Positions 1-12,288 of a stretch of 64,000 nucleotides of DNA are shown here, piece after piece. The notes beneath the pieces were generated by a model. That model saw nothing but the letters and a program-made list of their open reading frames with translations. It did no database searches and had not been told where the DNA came from. The translations under genes were made by a program, and so were the position numbers. Every line of letters starts with the position of its first letter. Position 1 is the stretch's first letter. Source of the stretch: Xenoacremonium recifei (taxonomy: Eukaryota > Ascomycota > Sordariomycetes > Hypocreales > Nectriaceae); contig WOFQ01000002.1 of assembly GCA_012184525.1 (NCBI GenBank), positions 744,001-808,000 of the forward strand, written 5' to 3'.

Positions 1-345
1 ATCATTGGGATAGGGCTGGGGAAGATGGCGCAGAGCTATCGGAGAGTACTGATAGTCGGCCATGGCGAGGAGGCTCATGTTGAGATCAGCTTTGGCAAGA
101 GCCCGCTCTTTGTCACTGAATTCATCCATGGTGTTGGCCTGTGCCTCTGATCTGATTGGAGGCCGAGAAAAAATCGGTTCAGAATCTGGTGAGGGCTCGG
201 ATGGGGTGCTGGATTGATGGCGGGATGGTGGCGAGCCGAGAATGGTCTTGAAGCCGGAGGAGACGTTGGCGTCGACGTGATGCTTGAAGCGGACGAAGAC
301 GTTGTTGTTGCCGCTGCTGGTATCGTCGTTGTCGTCGCGGCCCAT
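1..345 (-). CDS. Hypothetical protein, N-terminal fragment (runs off window)
   Basis: An open frame of 115 codons starts at the ATG at 345-343 (MGRDDNDDTSSG...) and runs to the window edge without a stop. The start is rich in Asp, Ser and Asn. It is followed by a basic/hydrophobic stretch (FVRFKHHVDANVSSGFKTIL, residues about 17-36), a Ser/Pro-rich spacer and a predicted helical part beginning near DEFSDKERALAKADL. The codon choice is C/G-ending like the neighbouring genes, which supports real coding sequence. The gene is divergent from the NIPA-like transporter gene, with about 0.7 kb between the two starts. I do not recognise the family. An upstream exon cannot be excluded because the first in-frame ATG was simply taken as the start. 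Confidence 0.6.
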   Translation of the reverse strand, partial: MGRDDNDDTSSGNNNVFVRFKHHVDANVSSGFKTILGSPPSRHQSSTPSEPSPDSEPIFSRPPIRSEAQANTMDEFSDKERALAKADLNMSLLAMADYQYSPIALRHLPQPYPND

Positions 346-1071
346 GACGGAACCGGTATGAGGACCTAAGAATTACAGCGAGTCGATAATGACAAAGTCG
401 CGATGTTGGAGTCGAATCGAGTCGAGTTGTCCGTTGCTTCGAGAACTTACCTTACTTACAGGGACCCTCAAGAGCGCTTAAGTGGAGAGACATGGGTGGA
501 TCCGCGCCCGAGCTGCGGCCGCCCAATCACGAGCTGCGACTCGACTCCGTTCTGCACGGGCAAATGCGAAATGACAGCATGCTGGAGCTTTCCCACTTTC
601 CCTCTCGCGGGGAGGAGCCCGGGCTCCGTCATTGCCTGCCTGAGGTCCTAAGGCTCGGTACCGTAATAGTACTTTCTTGTCGAACAATTTGTCGTCGACT
701 CGTCGAGGCTGCGCGGCTGGCTGGACGTGCGAGACAAGACATCCATCCCCAATCATTACAACGTCAAGCATTCCGAGACAGTAGCAACGGCAACCGCGCT
801 GTTCGCTGCGTCTATCTGTCTGTGTTTCGTCCTCCCTGCCGCATTGCATTGCGACTGTCTGCTGCCACCCTGCCATGTTGTGCATGCTCGACTGCCCCCG
901 AGGTCATTCGTCTCCCCCATGATATGATAGCGCACGTTGTCACTGCAGCTGCTGTCCTGCTCGATTCTACACACGCCGGAGAAACGACGCCGACTCCCAT
1001 CTCCGACTTAGATCGCGAACCCGATTGCTCCCCGTCTATTGGCCGCGGGCCTCCGTCCGGTCTCTCCGACG
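346..1071. promoter_or_regulatory. Divergent intergenic region (bidirectional promoter)
   Basis: This 726-bp gap separates two divergent starts (345 on minus, 1072 on plus), so it must hold both promoters and 5' leaders. The part next to the plus-strand start is pyrimidine-rich. A 228-codon frame (492-1178) overlaps the transporter start in another frame and looks non-coding. Confidence 0.5.
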
Positions 1072-3367
1072 ATGATGCGGGCAGCACCCGATGTGCGATG
1101 GCCGTCCTTCACCACCGCCGACGTCCGCTGGGCTGCCATCGCCAGCAGCAGGAGCCCGTTCGACGACGGCGACGGTGATAAGGGCGGCGGCGGTGGAGAG
1201 CCCGGCGAGTCGCTACAAGAATGGTCGTCCTTGATCGGCATCGTCACAGCCATCGTGGGCAACGTCCTCATTGCGCTGGCCCTCAACGTCCAGCGATACG
1301 CTCACATACGGCTGCACAAGCAGCGCCATCGGAACCGGAGGAGAGCGAGAGAAGCTCTGAAGCGGGCGCAAGGCGGCGACCAGGCTGCGAGCTACGGAAC
1401 CATCACCAATACTGGCGGCGGCAATGGGTACAGCAACGGTCACGGCGCCTCTGCAGCGCCAGCCGATGACGACGACGACGGCACCGATGCCCGCGAGTCC
1501 GATCCTTTGACCAACTCGTTCCACTCCAGCGCCTCCAACGACTACGAAGATTCTGAGGATGAAGATGGGAAGGCTGCCTCGACATATCTCAAGTCTCCCT
1601 ACTGGTGGCTGGGCCAGGTCCTCATCACTCTCGGCGAGATGGGCAATTTCCTCGCATACGGCTTTGCGCCGGCCTCCATCGTCTCGCCTCTGGGTGTTGT
1701 GGCCTTGATATCCAACTGCATTATTGCCCCTGCCATGTTCCATGAGCGGTTCCGGGTACGCGATTTCTGGGGCGTCGTCATCGCAGTGGGCGGTGTCGTC
1801 ACTGTCGTTTTGAGTGCCCGGCAAGAGGAGACCAAGCTGAACCCTCATGATGTTTGGGATGCCATCACCACGCTGGCGTTCGAAATCTACTTGGCTGTCA
1901 CCATATTCCTCATTATAGTCCTCATGTGGGCGAGTGCAAAGTATGGGCGACAGACGATTCTCATCGACCTTGGACTTGTTGGGCTCTTTGGTATGTTGCA
2001 TCCCCTTAAAAATGTGTTCAGCAGATGTAGAAAAGTAAAACTAACCTGGATGGAAAGGTGGTTACACGGCACTGGCCACCAAAGGCGTCTCATCCATGCT
2101 CTCCTCAACGCTATGGAGGGCTTTCACCACTCCTGTCACCTATGCTCTCATCTTCATCCTCCTCTCGACTGCAGTGATGCAAATCCGCTATGTCAACAAG
2201 GCGTTGCAGCGGTTCGACTCAACGCAGGTCATCCCCATCCAGTTTGTCATGTTTACCTTGTGTGTCATTGTGGGAAGTGCCGTCTTGTACAGGGATTTTG
2301 AGAGGACCACGGCCGAGCAGGCGGCCAAGTTTGTGGGCGGTTGTCTGTTGACATTCTTTGGTGTCTTTCTCATTACGAGCGGGAGACAACAGAACAATGA
2401 TGACGATGACGATGTACTTTCCGATGCTGAGGGTGTTGAGGAGACGATTGGCCTGGCCAGCCAAGATGGAATTGCAACTCCACAGGGTCATGGCCATGCC
2501 CAGGACTCCCAGACTCCTGTATCGCAGTCACGACGGTCCAGTAAACTGTCCCAGCTCAGCTATGCGGAGACGGTGAAGACGCTCACGCCACAACACGAGG
2601 TTCACGTCCCATCAGTCCGGATCCTGGAACCGAATGGTTTGCATCACTCCCCCGGCCAGGAGTCGTCGATACAGAGCTACCCGTGGCAGCAGGACGTGGG
2701 GGAGCCTTCGACACCGCCAGAGAGAGCCACGAGGACCGTGTCTGCGGACTCAGTCCTGGCCGGCCCCGGCCCTGGACCGCTGTCCATGACAGGGCTCTCA
2801 GCCTCAACGCCGACGACGCCCATGAGAGACTCGGATGTCCCACCCGTGTATCCCACGGACGGCTCCGGCTTCGCCCCTGGCCGTCCCGGGCTCAGTCCCA
2901 TCAAGCCTGGCACCCATCACCGCGCCAGGACCTTTATCTCACCCTCGCCGCTCTCCTCGACGGTAACTGCCGTGGTCAAGGACGCCTTCCTTCGCGCGAC
3001 CGACGATCCGCGCCTGCAGACGTCTTCAATGCGCCGCATCCGCTCCAGCATCCGTGCCAGCCTCTTCTTCGACGAGGATGACGAGGACTCGCGGGGCCAG
3101 ACGGTCCCTGCCTCGGAGGACAATTTGGCGACCGCCTTTAGCGAGACGGACGAGGACGCTGCCGCCCCTGACGCGGATCAGGTGCGCCGTCGATCGCGCA
3201 GTGTAAGCGATACTTTAGGCGATTTATTCCGGGTCCGGAGGAAGAAGAAAGATCCCTACGGCGGCTTTTCCAGCGACGTCGAGGGCAGCAACGTGAACAA
3301 CAACAACTACTACTATGATGGTGATGCCAGCGGAGCTCATCACCGAGAGCATCGAGGCTCTACGTAA
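1072..3367 (+). CDS. NIPA-family magnesium transporter
   Basis: Exons are 1072-1990 and 2058-3367; the 67-bp intron (GTATGT...CTAAC...AG) restores a continuous frame, giving 742 aa. The start is the double ATG at 1072/1075. The N-terminal half carries the multi-span membrane core of the Mg_trans_NIPA (DUF803) family. A first segment (WSSLIGIVTAIVGNVLIALA) is followed by an Asp/Ser-rich hydrophilic insert, then by a helix block containing SPYWWLGQVLITLGEMGNF and ASIVSPLGVVALISNCIIAP. The splice joins GLFGGYTALATKGVSSML, a typical family segment. About 300 C-terminal residues are Ser/Pro/Asp-rich, without membrane spans, and probably cytosolic. Family members move Mg2+ across plasma or endosomal membranes; the substrate here is inferred from family only. 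Confidence 0.85.
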
Positions 3368-6300
3368 TTAATAATAAGTTGGTGCATCTGGGCGGCATTT
3401 TTCATCTCGGCATTCTCCCAAGCCGGCGCAGGACTCATTTCAACAACCACCATAAGGCTTTGGAACTAGGGAACTTCTTTTTTTGCTGGGCGTTTCGGTA
3501 GACTAGGTGCTCTAGAAAGGAGCGAGCCCCTCCTCCCGTCCCCGACAATCTGGTTTGGATTTCGGCACCTGGATTGAGGTTTGGGCTCGGGGATTGACAG
3601 CTTGGCTACGGAGGAGCCTGACCTAGTGTCGGGTCTTGGTGCCCCCTTTTATTTAATCTTGAATCATGGAGCTCGTGGTCAAAACCTAGTCTTGAATCGA
3701 AGGTTCTATCCTCAGTCTCGAGTGCCGATCACGATGAATTGTGAGACGAAGCTAGAGTATCGAACGGGACCGGCCGGGCTGGTGAAGAAGAGGAGCGTGG
3801 AAGCAGAACAGAAACATTCGCACATGATTCCTCGGTTGCTGGCTCTGAGTGGTGTCTCGTCACAAGTTGACTCTTCTTCGGGTAAAGGGATTCAGAGGCG
3901 TTCTGCGGCGGACTGCATTAGGCATCATCTCGGGCGATGAAAGGACGAACTGTCTGTGAAGCTGGGCGAGAAGGTTGTCTGCCCAGAGGAATCCACCACT
4001 AACATGGGAAGCTCTACAACTTGGTCCACCGACGGGAATTGGGTGTGGGCGGACTCTCGAAGATCGCATCCATTTCGGGCTGGTGAAATTCAACGGCGGC
4101 CCCTTGTCCGTGTTGTCTAGGTTGCTAGGCCATGTTTTTCTGCGGCGTAGGGCGATTAATCTTTTGACGTGCTCTGCTGTTGACAGCAGCTCCGAGGGAT
4201 CTTCGATGCGACATTGAGGATGAGCTGTCGACTGACCGTCTTCGCACAGTGTGCAAGAGCGGGAGAGGCGTCGCCGGAGCGTCGCCAAAGTCGTAGCCCG
4301 TCGAGAAACATCCGAAGTCTGTGCGAAGCGAGTCGCAGCGAGGGGGGAGGAAGGCTGGGGTTTGATGGTGTCGCGCATGGGAACCATCAACTTTTTTTTC
4401 GCAGCCCCCTCGACAGCGGTCGACGGGTGCCTCTCTCGGCAGATGTGCTTTTTGACAGCGAGCACCCGGAGAGCCAGGAGGCCCTGCTCGCCAGGCCCTC
4501 AATCCATCGCCAGAGCTGGGCTGGAACGACAATCCTCCCGGCTGGCCAGACTCCCAAGGCTGGGCGACGCGCCAGGACCAGGAGCAGGCGGAACGCAAAT
4601 GAGTTCCCCGGAGCCAGGAGAGCCGTCCAGGAACGGGTTCAACGAGGCGTCACCAGTTTGCCAGGCACGGCCGAGATAGGAAACGTCGCGGCGTCGCTAG
4701 CGGCGGCATGGGGAGCAGGCCCGGAGGCTTACAGGGCCGTTGAAGTTTCGGGACTAACTGCGACGGAAGCCAGAGAGACTTTTGAAGGAATGACGACGGG
4801 GGTTCGTGGGAACCCTCCAGGGCTGCCCGAAGGTTGACGGGATCGACCTTCTCCGCTTTGCCGCGACTCAACAAGGGAAGTGGGAGTTGACGGCGTCGGG
4901 CTCCAACTCCGCCGGTATCCCAGAGAGGATGAGATAGGGCATCGTGTCCTGTCAGCTCCTGGCCTGCAGGGATCGAGGGTTGTGAGCATGTATCCCAAAA
5001 CGCTCGTTCAAAGTTTGTCTCATCCCAGCCTGTGAGGCCTTCCACCGCCTCCCCGTGTATACGGCACGGGGCATGCCGCGTGCATCCTTTGGCCCATCGA
5101 CCCAGCGATCATGGAGAGCTGGTTGAGTTTCAAACGCAGCCAGTCCAGGTTGTCACACCGACTTGTGGCCTTCTGCCGTCCAACCGGGGTCTGCATAAAG
5201 TGCGACGCCGTGCATGCTGCAGTCTGTGAGGATGATCCAGAGCGCGCAGTGGGATTTCCGAGACTCGATCCAGAGAAGGCGAGGAGTGGCTCGGATCAGC
5301 GGTAACGTTGAAGAGAAGGATCCGTGGTCTTGGGAGGTCAATATGTGGATATGATGCAGAAGCAACCTGACAAAGAACTCGCATGCCGCATCACGAGGGC
5401 ACGAATGGAGCGCATAGTAGTAGCCTTGGAACGTACGAATATTATGACACGCATCTCTTTGGAGGGCCAGTAATTGGTGCGATTGAGGCGGTTGTGATCG
5501 ATATTAACCGTGCCAGGCCGAATTGACTCCGGGGTCGACAACGTGGTGTGCCTGTTTGCCGGCCGGTGACGTCCCGGGCCAGAGATCCGCCACTCCATGA
5601 ACCGAACCAAAGTTTTGTACGACATTCCAACAGAGGCAGGTCGATGCGGGCAATCTAGGCATTGATGAACGATAGATGGCGCCGGCGGGAGGTTGGAATC
5701 ATCCCAGAGAGATGTGTTGAAGTTGTTGAGTGCAGTGACGTACCGCCTCCGCCAATTGAGGGTTTTCAGGTTCTACACGTACCTTCCATGGCAGGTCGCA
5801 CCTTCTCACCAGCCACAATTCTGGGCTGCGACTGCCCTGTATGATCCGAGGAGGGGATCCTCCTGCAGGAACGAGCCTTCCTGCCCAGGTGATGCTGCAG
5901 GCCAACCATGGGGGTGCCTGAGGTTTCAGTGCATCATCAACCTCAGTCCAGCCGTACAGTACGTAGAGCACATCACCTTAGCTGATCACCATCGTCATCT
6001 ATCACCCAGCCTGCCATCCAACCACCTTCGCTGCCGCGTTGTACGCTCTCCGACCCATCTGCCGATTGGTGAGTGGGCGCGTGATGGAATTATACGGCAC
6101 TCTCTGCACAGCGATCCCGAAAATGTGCTGACATTGTCGCTCTCCTTTCTTTTGCGGGATCTCAGAGCAGAGGCGGTCAGGCCAGCCAGTGATGGTTGCT
6201 TTTTGCTCGGCAAGGGCCTGCCTTGGAGCTCTTCCGCGTAGGCGGGACGGATAACGGCGTCGTTGGTGAACCTCTCAGTCGGGCACAGCCCTCCATTGGC

Positions 6301-9300
6301 CTGCAGCCAACACTATCAAGCATCAAGCCAAGGTCGCAACATGGAAGGTTCCATGGCTTCTGGTGCCCCTCCCGGCGTCTGAGGACCGAGCCAACGAGCC
6401 ACTCACCTCCTCCTCGGCCAGCCAAGTCGGCCAGCCAGTCCGTTCGCCCCAAGAAACTGCCCTTCTGCAGCAGGCCGGTTCAGAAGCGGGCAGGATCCCG
6501 CGTCCAGGGCCTGGAGGTGCCTAGTCCGTGTCCGGGTAGCTCGCAGAGCTCCTGGTGGACCAAGGGTCGGCCAGGGCTTGCAAGCTTGGTACCTTTTCAA
6601 CCTTGAACCCGGCCCGGCGGACCCCATATCCACTGTTCTTCATCCTTGTCCAGGGCAGCTCCAGGAAGCTCCAGAGACTCTTGCCCCTGGCTGGGCATCG
6701 CTGGACCTTTCTCCGTAAGAAGGAACCGCACTGTCGAAGACGGGAGAACCAACATCTCAGCAAGCACAGGGCATCGCATGGAATTACCGCGTCTCAGCGA
6801 AGTTGGCTCTCACAATAGGATCTTGAGCTCCCTGGCAATGGACCGTCGCCCTGCTAGAATTGTCCTCCAAAGATCGTGGATTACGTCTCTCACGGTGCCC
6901 TCATGACTTCAACGTATGTATTGACGACACATCTACGTCGCACTATACACAATACTGGGGCTTGCCTACGCATACGAGGGGAGAATCGGGCATTGCATCG
7001 GCCAGCCACAAATCTCTTCAGTCGGTTCCAACGCAGCGGGTCGTGAAGATGGGGTCGGCCAGAGGGTCGCGTGTACGTACATGCGTACATCCTCCGTACA
7101 TACATGTTCCGTTATCCGTTTACAGGCCAGTTGCCGCGCCGTCTGTGCGCCAGAAGTTGGTTCAGAGAATGCCATGGTATTCGTTGTTGTGGATGGTTGC
7201 AGAACCTACAGCTCGTAGCTTGCTGGGCACCATTTCAACGCCGGGGAACCAATGCATATCAACACGATCCTCCTCCCAGATTGAGCTATCAGGAAGAATT
7301 AGACATGGACGAGATTTCCATTTTTCATATCTATTGCCTTGCTGCGCCTTATCTCTTTCTCATAGAGGACCAGCCTATCTAGGAAGCACAGAGGGGTTGT
7401 TAGGCCTCACCCTGCGCGCAGCTGATCAACTTCTTCTGCATCGTGGCCTCGCCCCAGGAGGCGGCACGTACATTGTTCGCACATACCGTGCCCGCTTTTC
7501 AACGAGGATCTTGCGAGCTGGCCTGATGGACAGAGCGTGCCCTTTCTTTTCTTCCCTGCGGAGGGGAGAAATGGGCCTATGGTGGTGACAATCCCCCCCC
7601 TCTTCCGAAACAACGATTGCTCCTAAAAATCGACGCTACAGCCAGGGACCAGTTGAGGCTTGTCTCTGTGGCTTGGGTTCACAGAACCCTAGCCCCGGCG
7701 CCATGAGATCTTGAGTCCAATCTGCTCATGAGCCAACGCTTGCCCTGTCGCAGACTGTCTCAACTCGCTCTCGCATTCCGAGGGATTGACAAGGTCGGCT
7801 TGTTAGACAACTCACCCCCGCGAGAAAGCTCACTAACCGAGTGCTTGGTCAGCTCTTGACTTTCCCGAGCCATATTACATGAGACATGGAGAAATGCAAG
7901 TTGTTACCTGGGATGCTTAGCCCAGCGCGAGTGAGACATGCGCGTGAGCACAACAGGCAAGTCCGGGCATAAAGCGATGCACAACGACCAACACAGAAGC
8001 CAAGCAGGACGAGCACAAGCAAGCATAAGGCAAGGGCTCCGAGGCTGTGGGTGGCTTTCCGGTGGGAGGTGGAGAAGAGCTGGGTCTGACCCCTTGTCAC
8101 AAACTTGGCTGGCCTCTCTGCTTCTGCGCCGGCTCCTTGTTCTCTCGCGCTCGACAAGCGCAGACGCGTCCCCCCATCCTCGTTCTGCAGCCTCTGCGCT
8201 AATAACTCACTCGTCAGACTGCATGTTAGTCTGCATACTCGTTCCTTTGGTTCCAAGGGCCCGGCAACATCCCTTCAGACGCAAGCAAGCAACCTCCTCG
8301 GACCTCGGACTCTCCCCTTCGACCCGGGCGTTGCTGCAACTCAACCTGGGCACGAGCCAGGATCACGTATACCGTGTACTTCTGCCAAGGCCATACCCAA
8401 TCAGCATCTGGTGTCCATCCGGAAGACCCTGGAGAGAGACAGTCCCCACGTCCCGATGCCTGCGGCACCTCCATCCATGACATGGTCGAAGTCCCTCGTC
8501 CGCTGTGGGACCCCGAAGACTTCGTTCCTGCATCGCTCAGGGAGCCGATCCCAAGCACCGGCCTAGCCAGAAACTAGACAGGGACGTCGCATCGTCATGA
8601 TGGGGCCTACTACGAAGCAGCGCAGGCAACGCAGCCGGCCCGCGTCGCTGGATGGGGTTTACCCAACGCGACGGACAACATTGAAACGAAACCCACCTGG
8701 CCGTTGTTTCTTGTGTCGTCCGCCGTCGCTCGAGGAGTTGGGGTCCTGTTGACCCTCTCGGTGCTGGCCCGATGACCTTTATCATCTCTTCTTATACGTA
8801 TCCTCACTCTCAGGAAGGTAGTCGATCTTTCTCTCCTCTCTTGTTGCGCCCTCCTTCGTGCCACAGCAGCGCCTGTCAATCCGCGTCCAGAATTATCATA
8901 ACACACTCGCTTGTCACCGCGGACCTCTCGTTTGTTGTCGTTGTGTCGTCGTTGCTTCTTCAGCCTCAAGGTTCCCCTCCCTTCGTCTGTAACGACTTGA
9001 GACACGCAGAAGCGCCACGGAACGCCATCTAAGACATCCTGTCTCGGGGCCGAGGCGCACAGTCGCACCACCACAGACGTCCCGTCGCCTTACAACTGCG
9101 CCCAAATCGCATGAGGCTGCGGAGGCCTTCGCGCACAGTGCATTGCCGTCCCAAATCACACGCCCAATCGCCGGCTCGGTCCCATCCTGGACAGTTGCTA
9201 CCCCCAGATTCCCAGGGTAGGGTTTATGCTTTGCTGGTCGAAACGAACCAGGCCGGGCCCAACAGCAATTTTCCTGTCAGGACCCCCTGGACGGCCGTGC

Positions 9301-9678
9301 TAACTTAGTCCTCACTTGGTTCAAGTACCCAAGTCTTGTCTAATCTTGGGGGTAATACCAGTCACCACCTGGCCCAAAATTGCATCAATCTCTCACTCCT
9401 GGGGCCCAGGGCATCCTATAACATACAGGGTGCTGTCGCTTACTTTTGCTTTCTTCCCTGTCGACCCTCGCCGCGCGCCCTGTCTGCTATAGCACCAACC
9501 TCCCTCGACTTCCACGGTTTCTGTTTCACGAACATATATACGAGACGCCACCTACCGCAGGTTGTCCTTCGCAGGACCGTGACACTCCAGCAACGGACGA
9601 GCACCGTGGACCTGGCAGGCCATTCACCATTCAGAGGGCACGGCTCGTCGTCGCCCTCTGCCTCGGCCCTCATACAAG
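3368..9678. other. 6.3 kb gene desert upstream of the CRIB gene
   Basis: This region runs from the end of the transporter gene to the start of the CRIB-protein gene. I find no frame with recognisable domains, and no chain of short frames that splice together. The longest frames (4214-4837, 207 codons; 6860-7588, 242 codons) have no family signature and irregular composition. Base composition is ordinary rather than AT-rich, so it does not look like a RIP-degraded repeat. The last kilobase is C/T-rich with TATA-like runs (near 9532) and probably contains the promoter and long leader of the downstream gene. A long non-coding RNA is possible but unsupported. Confidence 0.5.
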
Positions 9679-12288
9679 ATGTGGGCAACGACGATGCCCT
9701 ATTACTCCGAGTACGGTGCTACTCGTCGGAAGCGCAGTGCAAGCCAGAATGTCGCGTCCAAGTCGCCCGTAGTCGAGACGAGCCACCACCACACCAACAG
9801 CAGCGTCTCGTCCCAGCACCAAGGTGCTAGTCTCACTGATCTCCTCGAGCCTGCCGTCGACGGACCACCCTCCCCCGAAAGAATACGTCAATTGAGCAAG
9901 CAGATGAAGCGGGCATCTCATCTCAATCGCGGCCCGGGTCATCGCGCTGCCTCGTCTGGGTCGTCATCGCTACGTTCGCTCACGGGCGAGCGACAAGGAT
10001 GGGAACAAGCTTTCGACAACATGTCTCTTACACGCGCCTCGTCGACCAGGTCAACAGCCAGCAGCACCCCGTCGAAGGACCGTCCGGACAGTGTGCAAGT
10101 AATGGGCAGAAATATTTTTCACCGTCGGGGCAAATCGAGCAAATCAAAGCGCGAGAGCAGTGCCAACAGTTCCTCTGGCAGCTCACTCTACTCCACCGAC
10201 GCCAACAACAACGAGAGCTCTCTGGCTACACTGAAGGAATCCTTAATGCCAACACTCTTCTCACGACGGAAACCATCTCGAGATGAATCCGCAGCACTGC
10301 AGAAAAGGCTCCAGATCTCTGGTCCTTTCAACTTCCAGCACGTCACGCACACTCAGCGAGATCAATTGCCCAGTCTTCAGCGAGGAAACCGGATGGAGCT
10401 CGCCGCTGAATTCTCGACCCTCCGAAGTCCAGCTATTTCAAGTGCGCCGGGCACCACGGTTGGCACGCCAGATCTTCACTTCCCGAACTTCTCGTCCGAA
10501 GACGTTGCCAGCGAAGAAGGCCCCTTGACGGCCCCTTTCATTCGCCCACAACTGGTGCCTCGCCATACAGCTCCTATTCCCGGGACTCGCCGATTGATGA
10601 AGCATGTCCGATCACAGGAGCAACTCCGGGTGAGCCCACCGCGGCCGGTGCGGCCCCCGAGATCCCCCATCGAGCCAACCACCTCCCCGACACTTCCTCC
10701 GGTGCCGCCACCGCGCATCTCCAGTCGTCAATCCATGCTGCCAGATGCTGCTGACCCACTTGCGGCTGCTTCTCTGGGCCGACCCCAGACAAGTGGCGGT
10801 TTCCGCCATCCCCAACCCTTCAGCCCGGGTGAGACATCGGCTCTGCCCCCGGCGACGTCTCACGGGTACAGCCCAACAATGGTGACCGACCTGGACAGCT
10901 TCCCAGTGGATGAAAAGCGTTTCTCTCACGCCCTAACGACGCCCGACAACTCTGCTTGGCCATTGGCGATTCCTGGCCCTGGATCCTTTGACACACCTCT
11001 CCCCGATGTTCCCGAGGAAGAGGAACAGTTCTTCCTAACCCGGCGGTCGAGGGTCAGTCTGGCCAGCAACAACTCATCACTCCGTGGCAGCCAGTCGGTG
11101 CCTGCTCTCCGTGCTTTCACCCAGTCGCAGCGGCCCATGAGTGGCGCCTCAGACACTCTCGGCCCGTTGGATGTATCCAGCCCTCAGCGAGCCAGCCGAA
11201 GTGGCCATTTCGAGAGCAGTGGAGCAGAAGTGTCGCCGATCATGGAAAGCTGGGAGGACGATATCGACTACTGCTATGACCACGAGGCCGATGCCAACTT
11301 TGAGTACGAGTGGGAACGCCCCTCGTTGGATATTGGCCAGGAGGGCATGGCGCCCCCGGTCCAGGTGGCTCTGGTCAATGACGAACTGGCAGAGTCTACG
11401 CCTGGTAGCACTGCTTACTCGTCGCCCGGTATGCTCTCCGCATCCCACTTCGATGTACCGGCTCTAAGCCCTGCTAGCCAAACATCGACTACAGTTGGCC
11501 CTGAGGCCACGACCCCGTCCACCCTCGCAGTCACGAGCAACTTCTCGTTTCCACGGGCGGACAAGATTGCCCGGCCGTCCAACCTGAGGCACAGCCGAAC
11601 CGACTCGCAGGCCTCCAGCTTCAAGGAGTCGCACGGCTTCACGCTCTCCCCCTCGCTCCTTATTCCTGGCGATTATCACCAGCAGATGCTGCTCACTGAG
11701 GCTGAGAGACTCGAGGAGTCTTTTGAGGAAGACCTGCCCAACAGGAGCTCTGGATCCACTCCCTTCGACGAGAGCGCGCTGAGCATGGGTCATCATTCCT
11801 CGTTGATGTTCCAGTCCCGCTCTAGCATCGCGACGACTGCCACCAACTCGACGACCATCTCTGACTCGACAGGAGAACGCCACGTCTCGACTAACTCAAC
11901 CTGGACAACTCTCACCCGCCTCACCAGCAGCACTTCGCTCAACAAGATGGCCGGCTCCTGGTCTGAAAACGCCGATCGGATTGCCGAGACGCACCTGTCT
12001 GACGCCAATGATGATAGCGATCAGGAGACAACTCCTCCGGCATCCAAGGACACTGTTCCGGAGCTTGCCCCCTTCCCAGCTGTGCCGATGAGCAAGAAGC
12101 CTTTTCACAAGAGCCACGCCAGCGAGTCTCTCATTCGAGATGAGCTAGCCCCCTTGAAATCGGCAGAGGCCCCTAAGACCCGACGGCCGCGAGCGCGTAC
12201 CACGAGCATGAGCACGCAAGCCCCGCCTATCGGGCAATATGCCTTGTTCCCGCGGACTTATGTTAAGAGCAACGGTGATCGGATCTAA
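9679..12288 (+). CDS. CRIB-motif protein, probable Cdc42/Rac effector
   Basis: A single uninterrupted exon encodes 869 aa starting MWATTMPYYSEYG. Near residues 213-225 there is a CRIB-like motif (ISGPFNFQHVTHT), matching the I-S-x-P-x(2-4)-F-x-H-x-x-H core that binds GTP-loaded Cdc42/Rac. The Gly that usually follows the second His is replaced (HTQ). There is no kinase domain, so this is not a PAK; it resembles a scaffold such as yeast Gic1/2. The remainder is low-complexity, Ser/Pro/Thr-rich and probably disordered, with proline runs at about residues 325-345 (SPPRPVRPPRSP, LPPVPPPRISSRQ) that could bind SH3 domains. An acidic patch lies near residue 530. A role in polarity or morphogenesis is inferred from the motif. 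The gene has a very large upstream desert. Confidence 0.75.
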   Translation: MWATTMPYYSEYGATRRKRSASQNVASKSPVVETSHHHTNSSVSSQHQGASLTDLLEPAVDGPPSPERIRQLSKQMKRASHLNRGPGHRAASSGSSSLRSLTGERQGWEQAFDNMSLTRASSTRSTASSTPSKDRPDSVQVMGRNIFHRRGKSSKSKRESSANSSSGSSLYSTDANNNESSLATLKESLMPTLFSRRKPSRDESAALQKRLQISGPFNFQHVTHTQRDQLPSLQRGNRMELAAEFSTLRSPAISSAPGTTVGTPDLHFPNFSSEDVASEEGPLTAPFIRPQLVPRHTAPIPGTRRLMKHVRSQEQLRVSPPRPVRPPRSPIEPTTSPTLPPVPPPRISSRQSMLPDAADPLAAASLGRPQTSGGFRHPQPFSPGETSALPPATSHGYSPTMVTDLDSFPVDEKRFSHALTTPDNSAWPLAIPGPGSFDTPLPDVPEEEEQFFLTRRSRVSLASNNSSLRGSQSVPALRAFTQSQRPMSGASDTLGPLDVSSPQRASRSGHFESSGAEVSPIMESWEDDIDYCYDHEADANFEYEWERPSLDIGQEGMAPPVQVALVNDELAESTPGSTAYSSPGMLSASHFDVPALSPASQTSTTVGPEATTPSTLAVTSNFSFPRADKIARPSNLRHSRTDSQASSFKESHGFTLSPSLLIPGDYHQQMLLTEAERLEESFEEDLPNRSSGSTPFDESALSMGHHSSLMFQSRSSIATTATNSTTISDSTGERHVSTNSTWTTLTRLTSSTSLNKMAGSWSENADRIAETHLSDANDDSDQETTPPASKDTVPELAPFPAVPMSKKPFHKSHASESLIRDELAPLKSAEAPKTRRPRARTTSMSTQAPPIGQYALFPRTYVKSNGDRI

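Noticed and set aside
492..1178. 228-codon plus-strand frame
   Set aside because: It overlaps the transporter start in another frame, has Arg/Cys-rich composition and no domain.
6860..7588. 242-codon frame in the 6.3 kb desert
   Set aside because: No family motif, irregular composition, no splicing partner seen; likely chance.
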